Part shown: in pieces, positions 1 through 5,776 of the stretch
Position numbering within the stretch: position 1 is the stretch's first letter
Layout: each line of letters opens with the position of its first letter
Source of the DNA: Spirochaetaceae bacterium
Lineage (GTDB): Bacteria > Spirochaetota > Spirochaetia > SZUA-6 > Fen-1364
Direction: 5' to 3'
DNA length: 6,545 bases
Assembly (NCBI GenBank): GCA_003141795.1
Contig: PLNO01000220.1
Span: forward strand, 1 to 6,545
Made by a program: the position numbers and the translations under genes
The notes under the pieces: model-generated
Told to the model about the DNA's origin: nothing
Database searches by the model: none
Seen by the model: the letters and a program-made list of their open reading frames with translations, nothing else

Positions 1-341
1 GCAGCACGCGCCGCGGCGCCGCGCATGCCGTAGAGGGAGGTGAAGAACCGAAGGTTCTGGAAGCCGGTGAGGTCGGGGTACAGTCCGTCCTCCTGCGCCA
101 TGTAGCCGATCTGCGTGGCCTGGCTCCGGTCGGGCACCTTGCGGCCCGCGATCCACACCTCACCGGCCCCCGGGCGCAGAAGCCCCGCGATGCAGCGGAT
201 GAGCGTGGTCTTCCCCGATCCCGAAGGCCCGAGGATCCCCACGATGCTTCCCCGCGGGACCTCCAGGGACGCCTCCTGGAGCGCTGGACTGTGATCGAAG
301 GTGACCGTGACCCCTCTGACGGAAACACTCATGTCATTCAT
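1..341 (-). CDS. ABC transporter ATP-binding protein, N-terminal part (ABC exporter type); runs off the left edge
   Basis: This is the first 113 codons of an ABC ATPase; the rest lies beyond the left edge. The Walker A motif GPSGSGKTT is at residues 38-46. The Q-loop region, IGYMAQEDGLYPDLTGFQNL, follows at about 78-97 with the glutamine at 83. The signature motif, Walker B and H-loop would be outside the window. The Q-loop style and the adjacent TetR gene fit a drug- or lipid-type ABC exporter with a separate permease gene downstream, but the permease is not visible. I chose ATG at 341 because AGGAG sits 8 nt upstream (354-350); the next ATG, at 332, is 17 nt away. The start overlaps the end of the TetR gene by 8 bp, so the two are almost certainly cotranscribed and translationally coupled. 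The substrate cannot be inferred. Confidence 0.93.
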   Translation of the reverse strand, partial: MNDMSVSVRGVTVTFDHSPALQEASLEVPRGSIVGILGPSGSGKTTLIRCIAGLLRPGAGEVWIAGRKVPDRSQATQIGYMAQEDGLYPDLTGFQNLRFFTSLYGMRGAAARA

Positions 342-1026
342 GTCTGTCACTCCTGGCCGCCCCGATTCCCTGCATGAAGAGGCTCACGATCTGGTCGGCT
401 GCCGCCTCGTCATCGTCGGAGCCCAGCTCGTCGGGGAGGATGCTGCTGATCGCCACGTGTCCGACCACGAGGCTCATGAAGCTGCGGATGAAGACGGTCC
501 TGTCGATATCGCCCACTTCCCCGTGGGAGCGCGCTTCATCGAGCACGGTGCCGAGGACCCCGATGATCTCGGGAATCACGTGCTCCCGCACCACCTGCAT
601 GAGGTCGGGGTGGCGGATCGCCTCCAGAACGAGCGTCGTGATGAGCGCACGCCTGCTGCGGAAGAGGGCGAGACGGTCCCGCACGATCTGCCGGAGCATC
701 TCCTCCATCGGCTTGCCCTCGTTCTTGATGATCAGCGCTTTCACCGAGGCGAGCATGGTCGGCTTGATCACCGTCACCATGAAGGGCTGAAAGAGGGCAT
801 CGAGGATGTGACGCTTGGTGGGGAAGTTCTTGAAGAGGGTCGCTTCCGACACGCCCGCCTCCGCGGCGATCTCCCGCGTGCGGCACCCGTCGTACCCCTT
901 GCGATTCATGACGCGCAGCGCCGCTTCCAGGAGCTCGCGCTGTTTCGGAGTGAAACCCTGGGTGGATTCGTCGTCGAATTGCGGGCTCGGTGCAACACTG
1001 GTCGGAGTGTCTGCTTTTTTGCTCAT
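334..1026 (-). CDS. TetR/AcrR-family transcriptional repressor
   Basis: A 230-residue protein with the TetR layout: a short disordered lead (1-25), an N-terminal three-helix DNA-binding domain and a helical ligand or dimer domain. The helix-turn-helix reads TREIAAEAGVSEATLFKNFP at about 50-69, matching the family pattern of a recognition helix ending in a T/S-x-F/Y-x-x-F. The C-terminal part (about 75-225) is diverged and gives no ligand clue. The start at 1026 has GGAGAG (1037-1032) 5 nt upstream. The gene is first in an operon with an ABC ATPase that overlaps its stop. A perfect palindrome covers the promoter and RBS, so autorepression that also controls the exporter is the expected logic. 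Effector and transported compound are unknown. The length is slightly above the usual 190-220 residues because of the N-terminal tail. Confidence 0.94.
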   Translation of the reverse strand: MSKKADTPTSVAPSPQFDDESTQGFTPKQRELLEAALRVMNRKGYDGCRTREIAAEAGVSEATLFKNFPTKRHILDALFQPFMVTVIKPTMLASVKALIIKNEGKPMEEMLRQIVRDRLALFRSRRALITTLVLEAIRHPDLMQVVREHVIPEIIGVLGTVLDEARSHGEVGDIDRTVFIRSFMSLVVGHVAISSILPDELGSDDDEAAADQIVSLFMQGIGAARSDRHE

Positions 1027-1031
1027 TGCCG

Positions 1032-1065
1032 CTCTCCAGTAAGTAAGTACTTACTTACTGGAGAG
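1032..1065. promoter_or_regulatory. Perfect 34-bp palindromic operator, probable TetR binding site
   Basis: The 17-nt half CTCTCCAGTAAGTAAGT is followed without a spacer by its exact reverse complement. The core is built from the 4-bp unit AGTA repeated in one arm and its complement in the other, centred on GTAC at 1047-1050. It lies 5 bp upstream of the tetR start codon, contains the tetR ribosome binding site at its downstream end, and touches the predicted -10. Palindromes in this position are the usual TetR-family operators. The assignment to this particular repressor is inference from position. Confidence 0.85.
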
Positions 1066-1092
1066 GGTATTCGGGAGAAAGCGGTCTGTCAA
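1064..1092 (-). promoter_or_regulatory. Predicted sigma70-type promoter of the tetR-ABC operon
   Basis: On the minus strand a consensus TTGACA (1092-1087) is followed after 17 nt by TACCCT (1069-1064), a weak -10 with three matches. The predicted start near 1057 falls inside the palindrome, so a bound repressor would block polymerase. The -35 is strong and the -10 poor; the exact start site is uncertain. Confidence 0.5.
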
Positions 1093-1116
1093 GGAGGCTG
1101 TATAAGGGCTTCAGGG

Positions 1117-1145
1117 AAAAAAGGTATGCCGGGCCGAAGCCCGGC
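1117..1145 (-). terminator. Rho-independent terminator of the DUF2259 gene
   Basis: Directly after the stop codon (1146) the minus strand reads GCCGGGC-TTCG-GCCCGGC (1145-1128), a 7-bp all-GC stem closed by the very stable C(UUCG)G tetraloop. A run of six T (1122-1117) follows after ATACC. It insulates the tetR operon from upstream transcription. Confidence 0.85.
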
Positions 1146-1838
1146 CTATTTCACTCTGACGGTCTCCACCATGTAGCGGATGTTGTTCCCGGTTGTGTCC
1201 TGCTCTTCCCTCTGCACGATGAAGACAATCGAGCTTGAGTCCGGGGAGAGGGTGATCAGCTTGAAGTGGTAGGCCTTCACCCCGTTGCGCTTGATGCTCG
1301 GGGAGCCTGCCGTGAAGGACTTCAGCGTTCCGTCCTTCTCCGTCGTGGTGATCGCGATGCTGAAGGAGGAGCTCACGGCGGCGCCCGCGGGGGCGGCGCT
1401 CTGCGTCAAGGCGATCTTGTACGCCCGCCCGGATTGGAAGTCGCGGAACTCCAGGGTGTCGGAGGCCTCGGCACCGTCGACGAGGATGTAGAGGAGCCGT
1501 CCCGAGAGCAGGTGATCGATCTTGTACTGCTTGATCTGGGGCGCCCCGTCGCGCAGGACGTCGAGAAGCGCACCGAGCCCATTGGCCCCGGGCTCCAGCG
1601 GTTGGGTGCCGGCGAAATGCCGGGCCCCCTTGGCGACGAAATCGTTGGCCCGGACGTCCACGATGAACGAGTCCGCCCAGGGTGTGGAGTCTTTCTCGGC
1701 GATGCCGTACTGGCCGAACATGAAATACCTTCCGTCAGCCGAGAAACCGAGGTTCACGAACTGGGCGACGTCGCCAGCGAAAGCGGCAAACGCTGCCAGG
1801 AGGAACAGTGCCCAGACCAGGGCGAGCCGTTTTGCCAT
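1146..1838 (-). CDS. Predicted secreted protein, DUF2259 family
   Basis: A 230-residue exported protein. Residues 1-21 form a signal peptide: Lys-Arg at 3-4, a hydrophobic stretch LALVWALFLLAAFAAF, then an AFA-type cleavage site before GD. The mature N-terminus has VNLGFSADGRYFMFGQYG at 28-45, the hallmark I associate with DUF2259 (predicted secreted proteins found in spirochaetes and some alphaproteobacteria). A similar beta-strand pattern, LITLSPDSSSIVFIVQRE, recurs near 195-212, suggesting a partial beta-propeller-like fold. No catalytic residues are evident and the function is unknown; it presumably sits in the periplasm. The start at 1838 is supported by AGGAG (1848-1844) 5 nt upstream. 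It lies 62 bp downstream of aroF on the same strand and may be read from it; the terminator follows immediately after its stop. Confidence 0.85.
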   Translation of the reverse strand: MAKRLALVWALFLLAAFAAFAGDVAQFVNLGFSADGRYFMFGQYGIAEKDSTPWADSFIVDVRANDFVAKGARHFAGTQPLEPGANGLGALLDVLRDGAPQIKQYKIDHLLSGRLLYILVDGAEASDTLEFRDFQSGRAYKIALTQSAAPAGAAVSSSFSIAITTTEKDGTLKSFTAGSPSIKRNGVKAYHFKLITLSPDSSSIVFIVQREEQDTTGNNIRYMVETVRVK

Positions 1839-1900
1839 AGGTGCTCCTGGTTATAGTATCGTACAGCGCGCGGTTTTCTATAGAAGAATCTATCGACCGC

Positions 1901-2917
1901 TTAATCGATAGTAACCCCGAGATGGGGCGCCAGCGCCTTCAGTTTTGCCATCAGATCCTCGAAATGCGCGAAGTTCAGGCTCTGCTTGCCGTCGGACTTG
2001 GCATTCGCAGGCTCCGGATGGATCTCGACGATGAGCCCGTCAGCCCCCGCGGCGATCGCTGCCAGAGAGGCCGGGGTCACGTAGTGCCAATCCCCCATGG
2101 CGTGGCTGGGGTCGACGAGGATGGGGAGGTGGCTGAGCCTCTTCACGACGGGAACCGCAGCGATGTCCAGCGTATTCCGCGTCTGGGTTTCGAACGTGCG
2201 GATCCCCCTTTCGCAGAGGATGACGTGCGAATTGCCGCCCTTCATGACGTATTCAGCGGAAAGGAGCATCTCTTCGATCGTCCCCATCATGCTGCGCTTC
2301 AGGAGGACCGGCGTCCTCGTCTCCCCGAGCGCCTTCAGCAACGCGAAGTTCTGCATGTTGCGCGCGCCGACCTGGAAAACGCCGGTGTAACGGCCGACGA
2401 GCTCGACGTCGTGCTCCGACATAATCTCGGTGACGATGGTGAGCCCGTGGCGGCGGGCAGCGCCGCTGAGCATCTGCAGGCCCTGCTCGCCGAGCCCCTG
2501 GAAGGAATAGGGCGACGAGCGCGGCTTGAACGCCCCGCCGCGGAGGAGCTTCAGACCCATGCGCTGCACCAGCGCAGCGCTCGATTCCACCTGCTCTTCC
2601 GTCTCCACCGAGCAGGGCCCGGCGATCACGGTGAAGGTCCCCGGCCCGACGGCCACTCCCCCCACCGCGACCTTCGTGGGATCGGGATGGAACTCGCGGG
2701 AAGCGAGCTTGTACGGCTTCAGCACGCGCAGGACCGACTCGACCCCGGGGAGCTGGTCGAACTCCGACTCGGAGATGGAGCGGTCATCGCCGGTGACTCC
2801 GCAGATGGTCTGGACCGCTCCGCGACTGAGATGGGGGATATATCCCAGGGATTCGATCTTGTGGATCGCGTTCTGGATCTGGTCCTCGGTGACGTCGTTG
2901 CGGAAGATGATGATCAT
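1901..2917 (-). CDS. aroF: 3-deoxy-7-phosphoheptulonate (DAHP) synthase, type I-beta with N-terminal ACT-like regulatory domain
   Basis: Catalyses condensation of phosphoenolpyruvate with erythrose 4-phosphate, the first step of the shikimate pathway to aromatic amino acids, in the cytosol. It has 338 residues, the same length as the Thermotoga maritima enzyme. Residues 1-70 form the ferredoxin-like/ACT-type domain that in that enzyme mediates feedback inhibition by Tyr/Phe; it ends with VLRVLKPYKLASREFHP. The TIM barrel carries AGPCSVE (99-105), GGAFKPRSSPYSFQGLG (127-143), QVGARNMQNF (182-191), LLKRSM (205-210), LCERGIRTFE (234-243) and VDPSHA (268-273). The metal ligands Cys102, His272, Glu298 and Asp309 all fall at the T. 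maritima positions. The enzyme therefore looks complete and probably feedback-sensitive. The MIII start matches the family, although no Shine-Dalgarno precedes it. The upstream region contains an inverted-repeat element. Confidence 0.97.
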   Translation of the reverse strand: MIIIFRNDVTEDQIQNAIHKIESLGYIPHLSRGAVQTICGVTGDDRSISESEFDQLPGVESVLRVLKPYKLASREFHPDPTKVAVGGVAVGPGTFTVIAGPCSVETEEQVESSAALVQRMGLKLLRGGAFKPRSSPYSFQGLGEQGLQMLSGAARRHGLTIVTEIMSEHDVELVGRYTGVFQVGARNMQNFALLKALGETRTPVLLKRSMMGTIEEMLLSAEYVMKGGNSHVILCERGIRTFETQTRNTLDIAAVPVVKRLSHLPILVDPSHAMGDWHYVTPASLAAIAAGADGLIVEIHPEPANAKSDGKQSLNFAHFEDLMAKLKALAPHLGVTID

Positions 2918-2922
2918 GAGTG

Positions 2923-2951
2923 AAGCTACTATGTTTTACAGCAGTTCTCAA
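2923..2951 (-). promoter_or_regulatory. Weak candidate promoter of aroF partly inside the inverted repeat
   Basis: On the minus strand TTGAGA (2951-2946) lies in the left arm of the 16-bp inverted repeat. After 17 nt comes TAGCTT (2928-2923), 5 nt before the aroF ATG. The -35 matches five of six consensus positions, the -10 only three. If used, the aroF mRNA would be essentially leaderless, which fits the missing Shine-Dalgarno. A longer leader from an upstream promoter is equally possible. Confidence 0.3.
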
Positions 2952-3028
2952 TATGGACCTTCCGGGGTTTTCAATGTCCCTTTTGTTACAAATTCGCCCA
3001 TTTTTCAGGGGACATATTGAGAACTGCT
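2940..3028. repeat. 89-bp element with perfect 16-bp inverted ends, MITE- or IS-relic-like
   Basis: AGCAGTTCTCAATATG at 2940-2955 is the exact reverse complement of 3013-3028, with 57 bp between. A second nested inverted repeat, ATGTCCC (2974-2980) and GGGACAT (3009-3015), overlaps the right arm. The interior is AT-rich and has no ORF. It lies between the divergent starts of aroF and the membrane-protein gene. No target-site duplication is obvious. It could be a miniature transposable element, a relic of IS ends, or a long-range operator; only the inverted repeats are certain. Confidence 0.6.
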
Positions 3029-3062
3029 TCATAACGGTGCCAAACTTAGAATTGCTGATGTT

Positions 3063-3092
3063 TTGACCTTTTCGCAAAGAACGTCGTACACT
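3063..3092 (+). promoter_or_regulatory. Predicted promoter of the membrane-protein gene (leaderless geometry)
   Basis: TTGACC (3063-3068) and TACACT (3087-3092) are separated by 18 nt; five and four of six positions match consensus. The -10 ends 6 nt before the ATG at 3099, so transcription should begin at or next to the start codon. No Shine-Dalgarno is present in the intervening GTCCCC. Confidence 0.6.
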
Positions 3093-3098
3093 GTCCCC

Positions 3099-3956
3099 AT
3101 GCGCACTCCCGCCGGGGCTGCCGCCTTCAAGGTGGCGGTTGCGGTCACCGCCCTCTGTTGTGCCGGTGCCGCGCTCATCGTCGTCCTGCTGCTCGTCATG
3201 CCCGGCACGCTCGCCGCGCTGCGCACGTTGCAGGAGAACTCGTGGTGGTTCCACTACACGGAGCCTGTCCCGGGTGCCCTGCCCGCCGCGGTCTGCAGGA
3301 TCGGCGCCGCGGTGCTCGCCGCATGCATCGCCGTTCTTGGCGCCTTCCGCGGTCTGAGCCTCTACCGCAAAGGCGGCTCCCCGCTCATCCCGTTCCTCAT
3401 CGTCTTTCTCTTCTCCCTCAGCCTGGAATGCCTCAGGGCGGGCATCGCGCTCCTGTATTCAGTCGACAGCTCCATCGCGGCGGGGGTCGTTCTGACGCGG
3501 GTGGTCTACTGGGGACGGTTCGTCGGTCTGCTGGCCCTGCTCGTGAGCTCGCTGTACTGCATCGATCTGAAGTACAGGAAGTTCGTCGTGCTCATCGGCG
3601 TGGATTTTCTCGTTTCCTTCGCCATGGCGGCCTACATCCCGATCGACAGGACGGTGTACCTTGCGCAGCTCACGTGGAAGCTCGGAGACGAACAGGGCGT
3701 CTGGTTCGTGAACATCTCCATCGGCATCCTCACCGTGCTCACCGCGGCCACGTCAGCCGCAACACGCAGGGACCCGAGATTCCTCTGGTTCGCGGCGGGG
3801 TTTCTCCTGCTGCTTACCGCGCGGGAGCTGCTGTTCTTCGCGGGAAGCCCGCTCCTGCTCGCCGCGGCCCTGGCGGCGCTCGTTGCGGGGATAGTGGTAT
3901 TCCTCAGGGTTCTGTCGGTGATCTATCGGAGGACGGGCAGCGTGGCTGTCGCCTGA
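3099..3956 (+). CDS. Polytopic membrane protein of unknown function
   Basis: A 285-residue protein I cannot assign to a named family. Hydrophobic stretches suggest about eight membrane helices, near residues 8-34, 60-82, 93-117, 123-150, 158-178, 198-220, 226-247 and 249-275. An extracytoplasmic or loop segment with LQENSWWFHYTEPVPG lies near 44-59, and a charged loop with WKLGDEQGVW near 190-202. No transporter signature, His kinase or catalytic motif is visible. ATG 3099 is preferred over the in-frame TTG at 3063: that TTG is the first half of a likely -35 hexamer, and the -10 lies between the two codons. The gene diverges from aroF and converges on the cysteine-cluster gene, overlapping its end by 34 bp. 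It is probably monocistronic. Confidence 0.82.
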   Translation: MRTPAGAAAFKVAVAVTALCCAGAALIVVLLLVMPGTLAALRTLQENSWWFHYTEPVPGALPAAVCRIGAAVLAACIAVLGAFRGLSLYRKGGSPLIPFLIVFLFSLSLECLRAGIALLYSVDSSIAAGVVLTRVVYWGRFVGLLALLVSSLYCIDLKYRKFVVLIGVDFLVSFAMAAYIPIDRTVYLAQLTWKLGDEQGVWFVNISIGILTVLTAATSAATRRDPRFLWFAAGFLLLLTARELLFFAGSPLLLAAALAALVAGIVVFLRVLSVIYRRTGSVAVA

Positions 3957-4456
3957 GCGGGGCGGAGATCCGCGATCGGCACCCTTCGGGCGGGAATCTC
4001 GTTCTGCCGGCAGAACTCCTCGTTGAGCTTGTACAGACGCGCGTTCCAGGCTTCGAGCTTCAGCCCCGGCGAACCCTGGGAAAGGGACGGGAAGCCCCTC
4101 TTCGCGCAGGCGTCACTCTCCCAGTCTCCTTCCCCGTTCATGTGAAGGATGGGAAAGCCCCGGGTGCGACAGAGGAACGGGCGCGCGGGGTAAATGGCGC
4201 AGACATGGTCGGCTGTGAGGAAGGCACAGGAGCGCGGCAGGCATTCCCGCGCGTTCCGGTCCGATCCCTGCGGCTCGCAGCTGTTTGTGATGGCGAACGC
4301 CTCCAGAGGGAGGACGCTGAGAGGCCGACAGCAATCGGAGCATCCCTGCCGGCAAGGCGTGGTTGACGCGCTTTGCCCCGCAAGGAGGGCCCCTATGCGG
4401 GAGAGCTCGGATTCCAGATCATCGATGAAGGCGCGATAGTCGCGGAGTCCCGGCAC
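3923..4456 (-). CDS. YkgJ-type cysteine-cluster protein (predicted Zn/Fe-binding, UPF0153-like)
   Basis: A 177-residue soluble protein with the CxxxCxxCC cluster typical of the YkgJ family: Cys35, Cys39, Cys42 and Cys43 (CRQGCSDCC). These are followed by Cys77, Cys86 in CAIYPARPFLC, Cys96 and Cys117. The CxIYxxRPxxCR segment is the family's second hallmark. Such proteins are thought to bind iron or zinc; the biochemical role is not established, so I assign none. The only plausible start is GTG at 4456, since no ATG occurs in frame before residue 106; a recognisable Shine-Dalgarno is lacking. It begins 10 bp after the stop of the kinase-like gene on the same strand, so cotranscription and perhaps translational coupling are likely. 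Its 3' end overlaps the convergent membrane-protein gene. The N-terminal 34 and C-terminal about 25 residues are not conserved in any way I recognise. Confidence 0.88.
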   Translation of the reverse strand: MPGLRDYRAFIDDLESELSRIGALLAGQSASTTPCRQGCSDCCRPLSVLPLEAFAITNSCEPQGSDRNARECLPRSCAFLTADHVCAIYPARPFLCRTRGFPILHMNGEGDWESDACAKRGFPSLSQGSPGLKLEAWNARLYKLNEEFCRQNEIPARRVPIADLRPAQATATLPVLR

Positions 4457-4466
4457 GGGCTCAGAC

Positions 4467-5108
4467 CTACAGCAGCGGGAGCCGTGCGGCGAGAAGCCCG
4501 ACGCCGAAGGGGATGATGATGTTGTCGAAGTTCCCCACGGGAATGGCCTCCAACACCGTGGCGACGACAGCGACGATCACCGAATCACCGACCCGGCCCG
4601 TGATGCGCAGAGTGACCGCGAAAACCGCTACAAAGCAGGCCGCGCTTCCCGAAAGCGTCTTGCCGCGGAGGAAGGGCAGCCGCGGACCCCTCACCATCGT
4701 GCCGATGAGGCTCGCGAACCCGTCCCCGAAGGCGAGGGCGTAGATGGCCAGGGAGGCGGCAGGGAGAGGGTACAGCAGGAGGGACAGCATGGCGCCGATT
4801 GCAAGCGTTATTGGCCCGAGCACGAAGCCGTAACGGTCCCCCTCACGGGAGGCAAGCAGCGTGAGATCCGTGACCACGGGAACAACAACGCCGGAAAGCC
4901 GCGCGGCTTCCGAAAAGGCGTAGAAGAGTGTCCCCACGACCAGCAAGGTGAGGGTTCCCGGAAGATTTACGGAGGCAAGCGTCGGTACAAGGGCGACGAG
5001 CAGGTGGATCGACTTCCTGACCAGCTCCCCTTGAACTCTGGCAACGACCGTTGTACTATGTGCAAGCCGCTGTGGGGCCTGACGAACGAGTTCCTGGCTT
5101 TGTTGCAT
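4467..5108 (-). CDS. SEC59/DGK1/VTE5-type lipid kinase (dolichol/phytol/diacylglycerol kinase family)
   Basis: A 213-residue integral membrane protein of the COG0170 type, whose characterised eukaryotic members use CTP to phosphorylate polyprenols, phytol or diacylglycerol. Signatures are ELVRKSIHLL (28-37), RYGFVLGPITLAIGAML (92-108), FGDGFASLIG (127-136), GKTLSGSAA (149-157) and EAIPVGNFDNIIIPFG (187-202). The GDG and GKTxxGS motifs are the presumed nucleotide-binding residues and are intact. About six membrane helices follow an extramembrane N-terminus of about 27 residues. I chose ATG 5108; a TTG at 5135 would add nine residues but has no ribosome binding site, and the purine-rich stretch before 5108 is only a weak one. 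The gene leads a two-gene operon with the cysteine-cluster gene. The lipid substrate cannot be read from the sequence. Misannotation as phosphatidate cytidylyltransferase is common for this family. Confidence 0.88.
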   Translation of the reverse strand: MQQSQELVRQAPQRLAHSTTVVARVQGELVRKSIHLLVALVPTLASVNLPGTLTLLVVGTLFYAFSEAARLSGVVVPVVTDLTLLASREGDRYGFVLGPITLAIGAMLSLLLYPLPAASLAIYALAFGDGFASLIGTMVRGPRLPFLRGKTLSGSAACFVAVFAVTLRITGRVGDSVIVAVVATVLEAIPVGNFDNIIIPFGVGLLAARLPLL

Positions 5109-5198
5109 GTTCCAATCTTTTCCGATGATATTCAATGCAAATATGAGACCAACACGCCCGGCAAGGGACTCATTTTAATTTCTTACCTTGAAATGAAT

Positions 5199-5228
5199 TA
5201 AATAAGAAGACAAATCGCGACACGTCAA
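5199..5228 (-). promoter_or_regulatory. Candidate promoter of the kinase/cysteine-cluster operon
   Basis: On the minus strand TTGACG (5228-5223) is followed after 18 nt by TATTTA (5204-5199) in an AT-rich region. This would give a leader of roughly 80 nt before ATG 5108. The -10 is weak, with three matches, so this is tentative. Confidence 0.35.
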
Positions 5229-5291
5229 AACCAATGAATTGTCTATTTTCCTACACCAGGTACTCTAGTTTTCATATAGGACTCCCGAGGA

Positions 5292-5321
5292 TTGACAGAA
5301 AACTCAGCCGTATTGTAGAGT
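5292..5321 (+). promoter_or_regulatory. Predicted promoter of tRNA-Val
   Basis: A consensus TTGACA (5292-5297) and TAGAGT (5316-5321; four of six matches) are separated by 18 nt. Transcription would start about 10 nt before the mature tRNA 5' end at 5338. Confidence 0.6.
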
Positions 5322-5337
5322 GTTTTGCGATCGAATC

Positions 5338-5411
5338 GGGCGATTAACTCAGCGGCCCAGAGTGCTACCTTCACACGGTAGAAGTCACTGGTTCAAATCC
5401 AGTATCGCCCA
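5338..5411 (+). tRNA. tRNA-Val (anticodon CAC)
   Basis: A complete 74-nt cloverleaf can be folded by eye. The acceptor stem GGGCGAT pairs with ATCGCCC (5404-5410) and the discriminator is A5411. The D arm ACTC/GAGT (5347-5350, 5360-5363) closes a nine-base loop containing the conserved GG. The anticodon stem CTACC/GGTAG closes loop TTCACAC, with anticodon CAC at 5372-5374, which reads GUG valine codons. The T arm ACTGG/CCAGT closes loop TTCAAAT. A73 agrees with valine identity. The 3' CCA is not encoded (TAG follows), so it must be added enzymatically. Position 10 is A paired with U25, instead of the usual G10, but the stem is intact. Confidence 0.95.
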
Positions 5412-5517
5412 TAGCAGTCTTTACGTTGCAGGGATTTAAGAACCTACCCGAAAACGGACGGTTCACGTAGTCCTGACTGTCACCCTGTGGGAAGACGCCC
5501 GGGAAGAGGGGGATATC

Positions 5518-5776
5518 GTGAAACGTCTGTATTCAGTCTCTCGGTAAGCGAATCGCGCGCTACAGAAAGCTCCGCAGTTTCAGCCAGGAAGCCTTGGCTG
5601 AAAAAATGGGAATCTCCCAAAGACAGATCGCCACCTATGAGACCGGTAGAATCCACCTTAACGACAAGATGATCGTGTGTTTGGCTCTGACCCTCGAAGT
5701 ACCCGTGGATGAGCTTCTCGGCCTCAAACTCATAAACGCCTTTCGCCTCCCTCTCCTCCGTGCCGACGCCAGTTGA
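5518..5776 (+). pseudogene. XRE-family helix-turn-helix regulator with an apparent frameshift near its start
   Basis: The frame ending at 5776 encodes a clear XRE/Cro-CI domain: LGKRIARYRKLRSFSQEALA, then EKMGISQRQIATYETGRI, then a segment ending VPVDELLGLK. This frame has no usable ATG, GTG or TTG start before the domain; it opens after a TGA at 5519-5521. In the next frame GTG 5518 has a strong purine-rich ribosome binding site (AGAGGGGG, about 5505-5512) and encodes MKRLYSVSR before TAA at 5545-5547. Removing one base in the TCTCTC run (5537-5542) would join them as MKRLYSVLGKRIARYRKLR, which reads like a normal family N-terminus. The repaired protein would be about 85 residues. A sequencing or assembly error, a true pseudogene and frameshift expression are all possible. 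The tail after DELLGLK is short and unconserved. The stop lies inside the brnT promoter. Confidence 0.7.

Noticed and set aside
301..1176. 291-codon plus-strand ORF opposite the TetR gene
   Set aside because: Low-complexity, His/Glu/Arg-rich translation typical of antisense to a GC-rich gene; the minus-strand TetR reading has a clear domain, RBS and operator.
1851..1856. TATAAC on the minus strand as a -10 for the DUF2259 gene
   Set aside because: It would start transcription inside or just after the ribosome binding site, and no -35 exists at the right distance.
1890..1911. CTATCGA/TCGATAG inverted repeat at the aroF stop codon as a terminator
   Set aside because: A 7-bp AT-rich stem with an 8-nt loop and no clean T run on the minus strand; transcription probably continues into the DUF2259 gene.
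1841..2923. 360-codon plus-strand ORF opposite aroF
   Set aside because: Exact antisense shadow of the DAHP synthase gene, whose catalytic residues are all intact; no domain in the plus-strand translation.
3158..4366. 402-codon plus-strand ORF spanning the membrane-protein and cysteine-cluster genes
   Set aside because: Arg/His/Pro-rich shadow crossing two supported genes; no start signal and no recognisable domain.
5412..5517. Possible coding or integrase remnant between the tRNA and the XRE gene
   Set aside because: No frame gives a recognisable domain and no repeat of the tRNA 3' end is present; apart from the XRE ribosome binding site nothing can be supported.
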